A stretch of 64,000 bases of DNA from Hyalella azteca (Eukaryota > Arthropoda > Malacostraca > Amphipoda > Hyalellidae). This document shows, one piece after another, positions 31,435 to 44,500 of the stretch (within the stretch, counting starts at the first letter, position 1; each line of letters opens with the position of its first letter). Under the pieces are notes generated by a model. It saw nothing but the letters and a program-made list of their open reading frames with translations. It was not told where the DNA came from and did not search any database. A program made the position numbers and the translations under genes. The stretch lies in NCBI RefSeq assembly GCF_000764305.2, contig NW_025946698.1, positions 1-64,000 on the forward strand, written 5' to 3'.

Positions 31435-33522
31435 GTGAGTTCATGGTTACTTTTGATGTGACCGCTTGATTTGTGTTCGCCTGCGATTATTGCCTTTGAC
31501 TTTGAATATGTAGCATATGACGTCACACGGTCATATCTTACATTCTACGTCGATACCCTTTAGTTATTTATTGGATGATTTTCTCTTATGGGTATTGAAT
31601 TAACTTTTATTTGCTTGAAGGCACTACGGTACCTACACTTGATAATTGTTAAAATTAAATAGAATTTTAAAAAGTAATTGAACGCGTAGTATTTCATATA
31701 TAGGACGAGTTTAAAGACGAATTTTTGCTGACGGTTTTAGGGATGACTTAACATAGTGCTTGCAGACGCAGTTAACCTATCTTTATTAATAATTTTATTT
31801 GAAAATTTTTTCATTATTACTTTTTTGTTTTTGCTCTTTCAATATCCTGGCAATAATTTGTATTATATTATAATAATCACGAACACTAGAAGTATTTTAT
31901 TGCATCAAATGTGCACCCAAACACGAAAATTTATAGATCATTTTCAGAGATGCTATTAATATTGATTTATGGAGAAAACTATAAATTTCTCTGGTCTGCA
32001 TTCTCGATTAACAATTCTCTGCACATCAGGGAATAGTTCGTCTTACAACAATGCATATAATTCCCACCCACACAACCAGTAATAACCAGTATCTTTGGAC
32101 CATCAGCATGCCAAGAACATTGCTAATTAGTAATTACTGTGATAATCGTACGGAGAAGTAGGCCGAGTTTTGGAGAGCTGAGTTACGTAATCCCAACACG
32201 TTGCCAGCGGCCGGGTGCCGCCTCATCTCAAGAGGAACGAAACTTTGCCTGCCTCACTTATTTGATGGCTGCCGATACTTAACTTCATATAGTGCGGATG
32301 ATATTTCTTTTGTAAACTGTTAATATTTGTCCGAATTTTGCGTGTTTCGTTGTGTAAATTTGGTTTTATTGTGTATAAACCGTATACTCTAAGGAGAATT
32401 TAAATGAATTGCTACTTCAAAGTAATTTCTATTCGACAACGCAGTAGTTAATCCAGTAGTGCAGGATGATTCGAAAGAAGGCGCGCAACAGCTATAGAAG
32501 AGATCGTCTTTAACGAGAGTCGATGGAAGACTGCTGCGCAGCTGTGGCTCTGAGATAGGAATTTGTTTTGTGGAGAGGTCGTAAGATTTTTTTTTCGTTT
32601 ACGCAGTCCAACTGCTGAAAATAATCAAGGATTGTCAGTCTCTTTCAGGAGTCTCTATGTAGGAGGAGAAAAACTGGTCAAGCAGAGATGGGCGAGGGAT
32701 CGGAAAAGGTAGAGTTGTAAGGGTTAAAAGACTCGATTTATGTAGCCGTCTGTAGAAATTAGGTGCGGCCTCTGCATTTACACTAGCGTACGATGTCAAA
32801 GAAGCGTGCAGTGGGAAATACGTCTTGTAATCTGAATAACAACAATTGTTCATTCTTATTCAAGGGATAACCTCGAATTCTTGGGACTGAAAGCTAATAT
32901 AGGAAAGCTACAGGCATGCCATCCAAGTAAATGTTGTGTAGTTGAAGTAAATAGTTTGTGCTATGTCCATAGGATGGTCAATGCCTGGGTGAACGATCTG
33001 ATCCTGTGATGCGAGTGTAAAAACTCGTATCTCAGCGTCGGGCAGGTTCACCCGGCACTATTTGCGGTCCGCAGCTGTTGTGGAGGGTTTTTATAATATA
33101 TGGTACTGTAACTGAATAGAAAGAATTGACGATGATGGCATTCATGTTACCCAGTTTGCACATCGGTAGAAAGGTAGACAAAATATGATGCCATCAACGA
33201 TACCTTGTGAGGTAGATTGATAACCAAGGGACGTTTTAAATACACACGCAGTACACATGAACTTTTCGATAGATGAATCGTATTGAAACTGGGTTCGGTG
33301 AGGCTGTGTAACAAAATTAGCCGAGATGAAAAAATTCTTAATATTGTCACTGCCTTCGTTTTATCTTCTTTATTTATAGTGTCAATTTGTACGTACGGGC
33401 TATGCTCACTAGCTAATTAAGACACAATTCTTTTTGGAATGAGATTATGAAATGGGGAGAAATTGGTCAGCAACCGCAAACAAGCACTGCTTAGATCATA
33501 ATGATGGACCTTGTAGTTCTAT
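31435..33522. other. intron or intergenic DNA, no gene seen
   Basis: The continuation of the AT-hook gene would need a plus-strand exon starting with one base of a split codon. None was identified. The frame at 31756-31959 is AT-rich and unconvincing. Confidence 0.4.
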
Positions 33523-35173
33523 CAGGGTTGCAAAAAAATAGTTTTTTTAAATTGCCCAACCCACACGTTTTTCATTAAAAACTCGGGGTTTTTTAAAAAA
33601 AAAACGGGCAAAATGGGTAATATGGGTTTTATTACCTACTTTTTTTACTTCTATCATTTGTACTTATCTTTAAAGTCTTTATAATTTATGGTGATTATTG
33701 AAAATTTGAAGGTATACAGTATCAACTTGTATTATTACATTTGGCTTAACTTTAGATCCAATAATTGTCAATTTTTTAACAATGAGTTGATTGATGATGC
33801 ATCATTAATTTGATGTGTCACTATTAATACAACAGTGAAACAGAAACATCTCTGTCAGAGACTACAAATTAATAGAAAAAATATGCATTGAAACAATTAA
33901 CCCAGTTCCCCCTGTTTTCTGGTTTTTCAATAGGTACTCGAATAGTGCAAGCTTGTAAAAAAATATTTTCCATTTCTTTCTCCTATAATTGTTGAATAAT
34001 TAGACTAATCACTTTAAAATTTTTACCAAACAATTAGGCTAGTTTAGGCTACTACTATTGTAAGTGCTCAAAAATTGACAGGATTGTATTGTTAGTTGCT
34101 TTTTAAATTTTAACAAGGAAGTTAAATTATGCAAAAAAACACACATGTTCTTAAAAGACCTAGTATTCTAAATAATAGTAAAATAACCTCTTTGAAAAAA
34201 TTCTCTATCATTATGTCTTAAAAAATAAATACTTAGAGGGTTTGGTCTTCTTTTTTCTTCATTACCAGCCTTTCTTTTGTTAAGTCTTTTAAGATTTGAG
34301 TCCTGTTATGGAGCCAAAATATCAAGTGGCTTTATGACAAAAGAGACAAAATACTATGTACTTTGCTCCCCTTATTACACAGTTATGACTGTAGGCTTTT
34401 ATCAATGACTAATTTTTGTAGCAACTTCTTTAATGGACTTTTGAGTTGGTTAACACAAAAACAATATCAATCATGGAGTAATAGTCTTAAAAAGCATATA
34501 TACATAGTGTATGAGTGTGTAAATATCACTGTAAAAATAATATTTTCTTAGGACTAATGTAGGTTTTTTTTCATATTTCACATTGCGAAACTAAAGTACC
34601 TATGTGAATGAAATTAAAACCCAAGTTTAAATTGATATTAAACCTACTGTTTAGATAAAGCTAACATAAAATTGTTACAGAAAACTTCTGTAAAGTTTAT
34701 TTCTCTATCAGTGGTGTGACCTAAAACAAAATTACAAAAATTGCAGAAAGGACATTGATATTAAGGAGCTATCTTGTGGTCCCTTATTTAATATCATGTT
34801 ATTGTGATAGGTCTTGAATGAATGTAGAGCAAGTTAGGGGACAAAGTAATGTAATATTTCGGTGATTTTAAAATGGATGTGTATGTTTTAGGACTCGAAT
34901 CGATGTGAGTTTTTTTAGAAGCATGCACTATTCATATATGGGAAGACTGAATTTGTTGAAGAAGGTATATTAGATACATTTTAAGTAGCATCGATCCAGT
35001 ATTATTACGTTTCCAAATTCAAACATGGGATCATTTTGATGCCTTCTTATAGGTTTCCCTTAAAACTCACTTTTTACTCCGTGTTAAAAAAAAAACGTTT
35101 TTTTACGTTAAAAAACCCATCCCGGGTGGGTATAGGTTGGCTGCTACCCGGGCAGGTGCCCTGTTCAACCCTG
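33523..35173. mobile_element. hAT-like non-autonomous element, 1.65 kb
   Basis: The ends are CAGGGTTG (33523-33530) and its complement CAACCCTG (35166-35173), a typical hAT terminus. The flanking 8-mers AGTTCTAT (33515-33522) and ACTTGTAT (35174-35181) agree at 6 of 8 positions, consistent with an aged 8-bp target duplication. The subterminal regions carry scattered ACCC/GGGT and poly-A/T tracts. The interior is AT-rich, with no transposase motif in any frame. It would depend on a hAT transposase encoded elsewhere. Confidence 0.65.
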
Positions 35174-35181
35174 ACTTGTAT

Positions 35182-37198
35182 GTGGAGTCTTGGACAACAA
35201 ATACTTGTTGGGTATGTCTCAGTCATTTTATGTCGTAGTTTACCTATTATTATACATACAAACTATTTGAGTATGAGTTTCAACGCATGATAATGGTAAA
35301 CCTTAAAGGCTTGAATTCTAATCCTTAAATCTCAATTTATACGCTATTATTGATGCTGAGTACGTCACGCTAGCTCTACTAAGACTCATTCCAAGTATAG
35401 AGCTCTACTAAAGGTCACGGAGTAGCTCATTAATTGTTCATTCCAATGCATTTGTATATTACCGTGTTGGGTCCCTGCTTGCTTATGGTTAAAAAAACTG
35501 CTGCTTGCATAAATACGAAGCATATTTCCGTCTCGCTAAAGACGCAGCGCTGTACTAAAAGCATATCGTGAGCAGACATACGGTATTGAAGATGATTATC
35601 TTTTGTTGCTGATATCTCATATCTTGTCACTCAACCATCTCCGAATTAATCCGAGATAGAATATTCTGTATATGTAATATTATGTTAAGTTACACGAATG
35701 TGAGTTTAAGGGAGGGATTTTCTTAGTTTTTCTTCAGATTTTTGTCGTCAATTTTATCAATTTTGAGGGAAGTTTATCTTCAGATCTCGCAAGCGCAAAT
35801 GTTGAACGCGTTCGCTGTACGCTTGCACATATCCCGGGAAGATCAACTATAACGCGTCACTACTCAACCTGCTAACCCAGGGTGTTGTTGCATGATACAA
35901 TACCTTCTTTGACAATTCTGATTTTTTATACATATATAGGTACTAAAAATTAACTCATCGGGTTTAGTAAATTTTACCTCAGAGCTAGTCTATTGTTCTT
36001 AGATAAGACGTTGATAAGACCGATTATATTTAATTGATTTGTTGTGATCTTAAAATTAGAAACGTGTGATTCTAGTGTTATTTTATAGTAAAAACGGGGA
36101 TCAAATGATGTATATAACGGCTGAAATTTTTTCTCATAACTAAATTCAATGTTTAAGTTGCTGCAAATAGGGACAGGAAGGATCGGTCGTGATGGCAACG
36201 CATCCGCCAGAGCAGGGACGGCTGAATATCTCTCGTCCCGTACATCGTGTGCTGCAGACCGCGCTGTAAATGCAGGGATATATTGGCCATGCTGAAAATA
36301 CGCTTACGAAACGTTAACAACTCGATTTCAACAGTAAGGTGGAGCGTTTTTTTCATTACAACTTCTTCGATTTCGGTTTCACAATAGTGTGGAAAAGTTG
36401 CGGAAGTTAAAAAAAGCGATGTGCGTAAATTTTTATACCCTTAGGTTGATTTCTGTATGATTTGACTGTCGTTTGAAAATTTAAAAAAGATAAAAATAAT
36501 AAAATCTCAAAAATTCGTATAGTATTTTGAGAGGTCTCAATGGGCAAAAATACTCCTAAAAAACTTCTTTAGAATTTATTTACCAAGCTTAAAATCTTCT
36601 TATCATCTTCATTATTGGTGACACGTAAGAAAATTTGAAGCAAAATTTGAATTTACTTTTTGACTAAAACGACTCATGGCCATGCGACAGTTGCAAGATA
36701 TAGAAACCATCATTAAAACATCTTTAGGGCGCATGTTTCAATTTCTAGAGCTCCATACAGTTATCCCATGGTCCGTGGCCGTGGGCCACACTAAAGGCGA
36801 ATAATACTTCTGAAATTATCCTTTAAGTATATAATTGGTTAGCCATAGGGCATAAAAACTCTCTGTTCTATCTAGGTTAAACCTAGATATTGAATTAAAA
36901 ACTACTCGACATGTATAATAGTAACAACTTTCAACGTGTTGGTACCTTAAAGAGGTAATCCATTGTTCAAATTTTAGAGAATCGAGTCCTCAAAAGATAT
37001 AGGTAGGTATAAGTTTGAACAATCGCGTTTTCCCACTAGAAACAATATGAGGCTTATGAGCAGTCATAAAAATGTAAAAAAGTACTATTAGGCATCTTTC
37101 CGTAGTAAAACGCTTAAGGGAATAAAAACGAAACGTTACAACTATGACGATATCTTTTTTGGTACCTTTCAGCCATAACCACTCCGAACCACCGGAAT
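35182..37198. other. intergenic DNA, no gene seen
   Basis: No recognisable frame, repeat array or transposon terminus. Confidence 0.4.
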
Positions 37199-37200
37199 TA

Positions 37201-38195
37201 CAGTGGCTCGCAAAAGTATTGGATACATTTCAATTTTCTTTATATCTCAAGTTAAAGTGCGAGATTTTTTATATTTGGTCAGTATATTGCTAATGGTGAT
37301 AGAAACATTATATGGAAAGGATATTTAAAAGTAGGTATGCATTGTTTAGATTTTATTCAACTAATAGAAAAATTAACCCGCTCAATAGTATTGAGTACAT
37401 GTTCAAAAATAAACATAAAAGGATCGAACAAAAGTCGAACTTTCAAAAGGAATTTGATCGAACCTTGACACCGGCCAGTACGATTTAGAGCTCTGCTGAT
37501 TGCGTCCTTTTCCACATCAGCCCAAGATTCCTCAGGTCTTTTTTTCACCACGAGTAACAAAAGGGTTCTTTTGTACCTTCCTGTTAATCCACCTTGCATT
37601 ACCGTCCATTAGTTTCCTTGGACGACCAGGTCCTGGAAGGTTATCAACAGCATGCTCGGATGATATCATCAGGATGATTGCTTCCTGATGATATTGCCAA
37701 CTGTACTCAATGATAGATTAGGCTCCTTGGATATTATTCGATACCCCTTCCGTTTCTTGTAACAATCTATGATCTTTTGACGCAAATCTGTCGCCAACTC
37801 TCGAGTTTTAGTAATTTAAAATTAGATTTTAGAGATGAAGCTGAATATAATATCTTCATCGGAACACAAAATCTCGTAAACAATAGCAAACTGCGCTGCT
37901 TGGCCAATTAGATAACGTTATGAGGTTAGTGGAACGCCTGAAGTGAAAAGCGAATTTATAGTACTTAAAAACAGTTATTTTTCTTTATTTTTGAACATGT
38001 ACTCAATACTTCTGAGTGGGTTAAATTTTCTATTCGTTGAATAAAATTTAAACAATGCATACTTTTCAATACCCTTTCTCTATAATGTTTCTAGCACCAT
38101 TAGCAATATACTAACCAAATATTATAAAAAATCTCGCATTTGAACTTGAGATATGAAGAATATTGCAATGTATCCAATACTTTTGCGAGCCACTG
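37201..38195 (-). mobile_element. Tc1 transposon, internally deleted, long TIRs
   Basis: The ends are CAGTGGCTCGCAAAAGTATT and its complement, flanked by TA at 37199-37200 and 38196-38197. Similarity between the ends extends inward about 210 bp (37201-37412 against 37985-38195), so the TIRs are much longer than the tip. At 995 bp it lacks the catalytic domain and keeps only the minus-strand DNA-binding part. It cannot move by itself. Confidence 0.93.
37475..37815 (-). pseudogene. Tc1 transposase DNA-binding domain remnant
   Basis: The minus strand encodes the paired-like bipartite helix-turn-helix. The first half is ELATDLRQKIIDCYKKRKGY then STVGNIIRKQ. After a stop and frameshift comes the GRPR hook (PGPGRPRKLMDGNARW). 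The second half is INRKVQKNPFVTRGE, then, after another break, DVEKDAISRALNRTG. The DDE catalytic domain that should follow is deleted and the right inverted repeat begins almost at once. Clear family match, non-functional copy. Confidence 0.9.
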
Positions 38196-38197
38196 TA

Positions 38198-39525
38198 TGT
38201 AAGCTGGCCACGCAATGTAATTCACAAAATAGTGCATTATAGTATGGTTTCTGTGCTAATCCGTCTGTAGATCTCCTTGAAATTGGCGTTATCGTTTGAG
38301 ACGAATGGACTTTATTCACAACTCTAAAGAGTCGTTCAAAAAATATTCACTCACACAGCATATATTGTTGAGAAAAATTATCTACGGATTGACTTGACTA
38401 AGATCCGCAATCCATTTTAAGGTTTTATTCCTCGTTCATTATTTCCCGATTTGCCTCATGCTGACGAAGGCTGATGTAAAGGGCTTTAAATAATCGTTAT
38501 CTCCTTTAGTACCGGAGATAGCGATTAAAATTTAAAATATCATTGAATGCTAACCCAAACTTCTGTTATTTTAGGAAGCTTTTTGAAAGTTTTATTTATA
38601 CTCGAATATATGAGAGGACATTGTGACTTAAGCATTCCGTGAACCACTAGCCTCCCATTACTGGAATTGTAAATTCTAGTAACGAACGCATTTCAACAGC
38701 TCTGCCGCATCTGCGTTTAGACTTGGCGTCGAATGGTGCAGTGTCCCCATTTAAATTTGAATACACTTTATACAGATTAAATAGAACAGAGATTTCATAA
38801 TTGTACAGAATAGATAGACCTGACATTTCACCTGCAACTATCGCGTCGATCAGCTATCGAATACAGATAACTCAGCCAGCTGCTAATTAAGCCACATTAT
38901 GTAGCAGCGCTAAGGTAGCACTTGAATGTCGTAAGTGTCAAATGGCCATTACTTAAGTACAAAATTTAGGAATATTTTATAATGGTTTTTACTCCTTGCG
39001 ACCCTCAAGTAACAAAAATTTATTTTGAGAAAAATTTTCGTGTATATGCTTTAATATATTTTTAAAATATATTATTATATATGTATATTTTGGAATAGAA
39101 ATAGAGCTTAGAAACCTTGTTTCTTGGATTTTGTGATGATTTTTGTCTGTTGTGACCTCCAAAAATGCTGCACAGATATTTGGTACACTTTACATAAATA
39201 TGTTTTTTTAATTATATAAATCTTCAAACAACCCTCGAATCATGAAGGAATCAACCAAGGCTCATAAATTTTGCACAATTTTGCACCTCCACAATTTTCC
39301 CCTCGACTGTGAACCCGAATTAAGAAAAAGTTGCAAAATGCTCCGCCCCATTCAATAGTCCACGTTTTATGATGCGAAAACGAATTCGTTTCAGTAAACC
39401 TTCTTCTCTTCGAAGCTAATAAATTCAATCAAAGATACTAAATTAATCTTTACCTGAGGCCGCACAATCAAAACTTGATTAGTACAATATGCGTCTTAAG
39501 TACACATCGCGACCGATATCTCGTG
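38198..39525. other. intergenic DNA, no gene seen
   Basis: AT-rich. The minus-strand frame at 39240-39428 has no recognised product. Confidence 0.4.
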
Positions 39526-39580
39526 TATGATTGGTGGGTTTAGCTTGAAAAGACTGGATTGAAAGACTTTTTCGCTGATG
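39526..39580. repeat. dispersed repeat fragment (GATTGGTGGGTTTAGCTTGA)
   Basis: It shares the GATTGGYGGGTTTAGCTTGA-type core with 49013-49095, 60683-60716 and 62063-62131. It is directly followed by the 20-bp minisatellite. Confidence 0.6.
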
Positions 39581-39596
39581 GAGTTACAAAAAAGTG

Positions 39597-39918
39597 CAGC
39601 CATTCAGGGTGTCTGCAGCTCATTCAGGGTGTCTGCGGCTCATTCAGGGTGTCTGCGGCACAGTCAGGGTGTCTGCGGCACAGTCAGGGTGTCTGCGGCC
39701 CATTTAGGGTGTCTGCGGCTCATTCAGGGTGTCTGCGGCTCATTCAGGGTGTCTGCGGCTCATTCAGGGTGTCTGCGGCACAGTCAGGGTGTCTGCGGCC
39801 CAGTCAGGGTGTCTGCAGCACAGTCAGGGTGTCTGCAGCAGTCAGGGTGTCTGCAGCACAGTCAGGGTGTCTGCAGCACAGTCAGGATGTCTGCAGCACA
39901 GTCAGGGTGTCTGCGGCC
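39597..39918. repeat. 20-bp minisatellite, about 16 copies
   Basis: The unit is CATTCAGGGTGTCTGCGGCT, with CACAGTCAGGG and CCCAGTCAGGG variants and one shortened copy. It keeps three plus-strand frames open and yields a false Cys/Ser-rich repeat protein. Its GTGTCTGCGG core also occurs in the 30-bp array at 2985-3555. Confidence 0.95.
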
Positions 39919-41009
39919 GCCCCCCTTGAACTGCGGTCCTCGTCACCGCTCGTGTGGCACCCACGACCCGCACCCCCAGGCGTTGTGTCCCTCTTCCTTT
40001 CAAGAAAAATTAAGATAAATCATAGTTCTCGGGTATGATGCTTGTGAACAAATGCAGAAATCATATGTATAGTGTAGTTTATTATAAGCTGAATCCATTC
40101 ATTACATACAACGAACGAATCATTACATTTTTTAGAATTTTAGCAGTATCTGTTAATTATTTGTACTTATAAGAAATATTTCCATTTCGATAGCACAACC
40201 TCAACTGATTGAGAGAGCGATTAAGAGTCCCAGGAATGATGAACAAGAGAATGTAAGGTTGTAGTTGCTGTTTACGTGACATGGATGCGTGGTGTTCCGG
40301 CGCTGTTCTTATATTTATGGCTTGTTTACCACTGCTGCTTCTCGACGTTGCATATCTTCCTGATGCTCACACGATTACATTGATATACATAAAGCCTTTA
40401 CTGATAACAGCGCTCTGATTCTGTTGCTTATCACTTCGGATACGATTCTGTTTTGTTAACTTTTGTACGGGAACATTAGAACATGTAGACATTTTCAGTC
40501 TAAAGTTTTTTAAAAGCAATTTAATCGTAAATACGTCCCCGATGAGATAAATACGGTGTTTACATTAGCTTCCTCATTCGACGGAGTGATTTTCGTTGTT
40601 GTGGAAGTTATTTTCATTAGATCCTCAGTCAACGATCCTTTCAACGTGTCCAAGGATACGCTTGAAGTGAACCTCCCCCCGTCTTACATGCAGTACCTAT
40701 GCTACTACATGTGTATATTGTAATCTTTCTGTCTGTTGCCGTGTTATTACTTCATTACTAGTATGTTTGCTCTTTATTGGTCATTTTTCAATTTGGTGCT
40801 ATGCTAGACCTACGTATACCTGAGATGTGAACGGACTGAATAAAGTGTAGGTAATTCTGGCTTATAAATATTGAACACTGCTTGTGTGCAGGCGTTGAGA
40901 AGAATATGAATGTGGCTTGAAGCGATATAGAGTATTTAAGACGCAGTTGTCATGAGACATTTGTGGTACAAGAACGACCGCGGACAGCGGGGATGCGCGG
41001 CTACGAATG
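39919..41009. other. intergenic DNA, no gene seen
   Basis: No gene recognised. Confidence 0.4.
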
Positions 41010-41405
41010 CAGTACGGCTACTTGGAATACGGCTGCAAACGCGCGCGTGAGGGACGGTCGTTTCGGGAGTCGTACCGTTCTATACGGGAGCGTTCTACGG
41101 CTCAACGTTTCTCGTAAAAGTAAAAGATTATAGTGATGCTAACCGATAGATTTTCCACTTTAATTGTGTTTGAACTTTCTTTTTCATATTCTAGAGATTT
41201 TTGTCAACGTAGGATGTGAACTTGAATTTCTCAATTTACTGTGAAATGTACCAGTGTTTCATTGCAACCCTCTCTTTGTACGATTTTTGCCGTAACCTTT
41301 TTCATACGAGAACTGACATACCGGTACGTGCCTTAAGTAGGCAACCACGGAAACCAACCTGACAGAATTAGAGCAATTTAGGATCGAACAATTAAACTCA
41401 AAATC
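41010..41405 (+). repeat. dispersed repeat, copy 2 (partner at 7685-8075)
   Basis: It is collinear with 7685-8075 and shares ATACGGCTGCAAACG, CTAGAGATTTTTGTCAACG, ATGTGAACTTGAATTT, TGTGAAATGTA and TTGCCGTAACC. The GC-rich TATA block of copy 1 is not clearly conserved upstream of this copy. Confidence 0.75.
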
Positions 41406-44130
41406 ATCAATATCGTTAAATAAATTTTTATACCCAGCGAGTTTTAAAACTATTCTTTAATCAGGACAGTGGTACAGAATGACCGAGCTGCCTAGGTTGT
41501 ATGATCAGCTTCAAAGCCATTATCTCTGATCTGTGATTGGAAAAGGAACTTGCAATGTTATATGTGTGAACAATTGTTGCTGTCATCGTACTACCGCAGA
41601 CCTGTCCCGTGACCAAGTTAAGGTGGTCTCGCATGACCAGTTTCCCCAACACCCCGTACCGTAACCCCGCAGAAGTAGTCCGCGTGACCACTGGCCAGTC
41701 ACCGCAACCAAGTGGAGCAAGACTCTATATGATTATTATACTAGCAAGACATTTGTATATGTACATGTGAAGTAGTTATTTGCAGCACATGAGGGACATA
41801 ATCATGTGAGGGACATCACATGTGCTGGTGACAATGTACACGTGTGTGAGAAGTACCATGCATGTACTGGTGAAGGAATTTATACGTGTTTGAGACGTGT
41901 CGTGTATTGGGGACTAAATAGAGACAAGGTAGCTACGTGTCATGGACTGGGAACTAGATGTACTGTACTACCACTTCATGCTTGCTGTTGCCCAAAATCA
42001 TTCCATAACAAGCTAAAGTTTCAGGTTTCCAATTAACAAATGTTTGCGCCTACGCAACTCTCAGTGAGCTGGCGTATCTCTAGTATCACTGGCGCATTAA
42101 ATCATCCGATGATTCGTCAAGGTGCAGGTGGCTTGTTCATACTGCATTCACCATCACATCCGATTTATACCCTCAGCCGTGTCTAGTATATAAAGGCGTG
42201 CTCTTTTATTATTCATCTCTTGTGAACAACAAAAAGAAATATCGTCGTTCCACACAAGTCGAACCTTCAGAAAATTTGATTTCAAATACGTGATACGTAA
42301 CCATCGAGACTCCCTAGCGTGTTTGTGGCGAGTTATTGTAGGCCATTATACATTCATTGCTAAAATATCTACGTCTGTGTGTTGAGTTAAATAATGGCTG
42401 TTAATGATACGAGATAATCTGTCTGAAGTCAGCCAAATAAAATATATTCGACCAATAGCCGGCGGTTGACCTGCGCTGACACGGCTGTCATTTTCATATT
42501 GGTCACTGGTCAGTGCCGCAGGCTCGCGTGTCGGAAAGATGATAATCAGGAGGCATTATTGATGTGTATTGATGGCAGTGTTTCGTCCTGTCCGTTACCA
42601 TAGCTCGCAGTGAAGTTTAATCAACATCGTCGAAACTAAAGCACCTATTATCCAATACAATATTCAGGAAGCCAGAGCGAGCTAGTTAATTAATAAAAAT
42701 ATCGGTTTTGTAGAGCTGGAAAAGTTTTGAAATATTGTGGTATGATGGTGCATGTAGCGGGGGACTTGTGCACCATTCCATCGTTTTCGTTAACTCTACT
42801 CATTATTTCATTGCCAATGATTAAGTTAATGATATACGTTTAAAAATTACTTTTTAAATACAACACTTTCAAAGAATCCAGTGTCTCCAATCTTACAGAT
42901 GTACAATGAATTTCTCAATTAATTTTCGAATATTAAAAAAATTATTTTTCAACTTTTTTTAATATATAACATTTTTTAATATACGTATAACATTTTTTTA
43001 ATATATAATTTTTTTTTAATTATTTATTCTGTTAATTGATTCATGAATTGCTGGAGGCTCATTGAACCATGAACCATTGTTTAATGGTTCATGTAATGTA
43101 CTTCAATGAATTACAAAGTGGGTCGTAAATGATTGAGGGTGTGGCTAGCATGTGTTGTGAGAAATTCATATCGGTTCAATCAGCCAACTGAATTTGTTTG
43201 CCTTACACTGCGTTTATTGACGTGGTCACAATTGAAGTACAGTAAGTGGAGCAATGTAATGGCTGTACCCCGCATTACACTGAGACGTATACAAGGAAAT
43301 TCCCACATGAATAACTGCATGCATCACTAATTACTAAATAATGAGTGAAGTGTGCGTCGAGCGTATATACCAGCGCCGTGCTCGACAGCTTGAGGGCTCG
43401 TCGGCAGGGCGAAGTGTCCTCTTCACTTCCTAAAGGTTCCTCTCGCCACAGGATCGCGGCCTACATTTTTCTTATATTCGACATTTTTTATATTCGGTAC
43501 TTGAATGTTGTCTTTTAAAACGTCTTTTAAATTTTATGGGTGATTTTTTATGTAATTACTAGTCCGTAATTAGGTGAAGAGAAGCTTACTGCCACGAGAA
43601 ATTACTTGATCAAATGGCTCCTATATAGTGGCACTCACTCAGCTCTCGGATGTTGGGCATTGGTGTCTTGCAATTGATACGTTGTGTTTATTCCTGCAGC
43701 GTGGACCTGAACGATATGTGCAGTACATGCTGTCACTCGCACCATTTTATTCCAGAATCAATTGATCTTATGTTTGAGTCAACATTATATAAAAGAATTT
43801 TGATGGATACAAAATACCCTACCAGACATTGACTATCCGCTGGACGAGTAACGTAATTCGGAAACACTTGGCTATCTTTATTTGTTTTGGAAAATTAGTT
43901 AGCGAGGGGCGACGTGTGGGGTTGATCGTATTACTGCACCCTCACCCCCACAGCTGTGCGGGCGCTCCTCCCCAGCGCCCCACAACAGCAAGTTGGGCAT
44001 CAGTCTTGCGTCAGGAGGCGCGATATAAGAGACTTGCAGTCGTCAGGGGACTGCAGGTCTCAAGCGAGTCGTGGGTATATAGCCAACCAATGCAGCTAGG
44101 AGCGGCCTTGAGGAGGTAGAGTTACCCAGG
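41406..44130. other. intergenic DNA with TATA-like sites
   Basis: TATATAAAGG at 42187-42196 and GCGTATATACC at about 43366 are TATA-like, but no coding region follows that I recognise. A CATGTG/CACATG-rich stretch lies at about 41750-41900. An AT-rich low-complexity block is at 42950-43030. Confidence 0.3.
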
Positions 44131-44500
44131 AATTCATCATGAGATAGGGAGCTGCGTTGTTGTCATTGCCATCGCTGTTTTGTTTTGCGTCGTTGGGAAT
44201 AGTGCAGTCATCGTTGATAATAATGTTTTTTGCTTGCTGCCATTGTTGTGGTTATGGAAAATGTTGTCGTTATTCCAACTGCATTCTCTTCTGTTGATGC
44301 TGTTGTTATAGTTGCCGGTGTTCATGTGTTCATATAAGCGCGGCATTATTGTTACTGTTGCTGGTCCTGATTGTTGCGTTGGTGCTATTGCTGATCCTGT
44401 TGCTCATGTTGCTGTTCTTGCTGATTCTGTTGTTTGTGTTGTTGCTTGTTCTGTTGTTTGAGTCGTCGTCGCAGTTTTTGCTGTTGTTGCTAGGGCACTC
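44131..44500. repeat. imperfect GTT/GCT trinucleotide repeat region
   Basis: The plus strand is dominated by TTGTTGCTG-type triplets. On the minus strand this gives an open Asn/Ser/Thr-rich frame (44330-44623) that I read as microsatellite rather than gene. Confidence 0.6.

Noticed and set aside
37357..37599. 80-codon minus-strand frame as a separate gene
   Set aside because: It is a frameshifted slice of the Tc1 transposase remnant plus inverted-repeat sequence.
39559..40038. Cys/Ser-rich repeat protein on the plus strand
   Set aside because: It is the 20-bp minisatellite. Three frames are open at once, which a real gene would not show.
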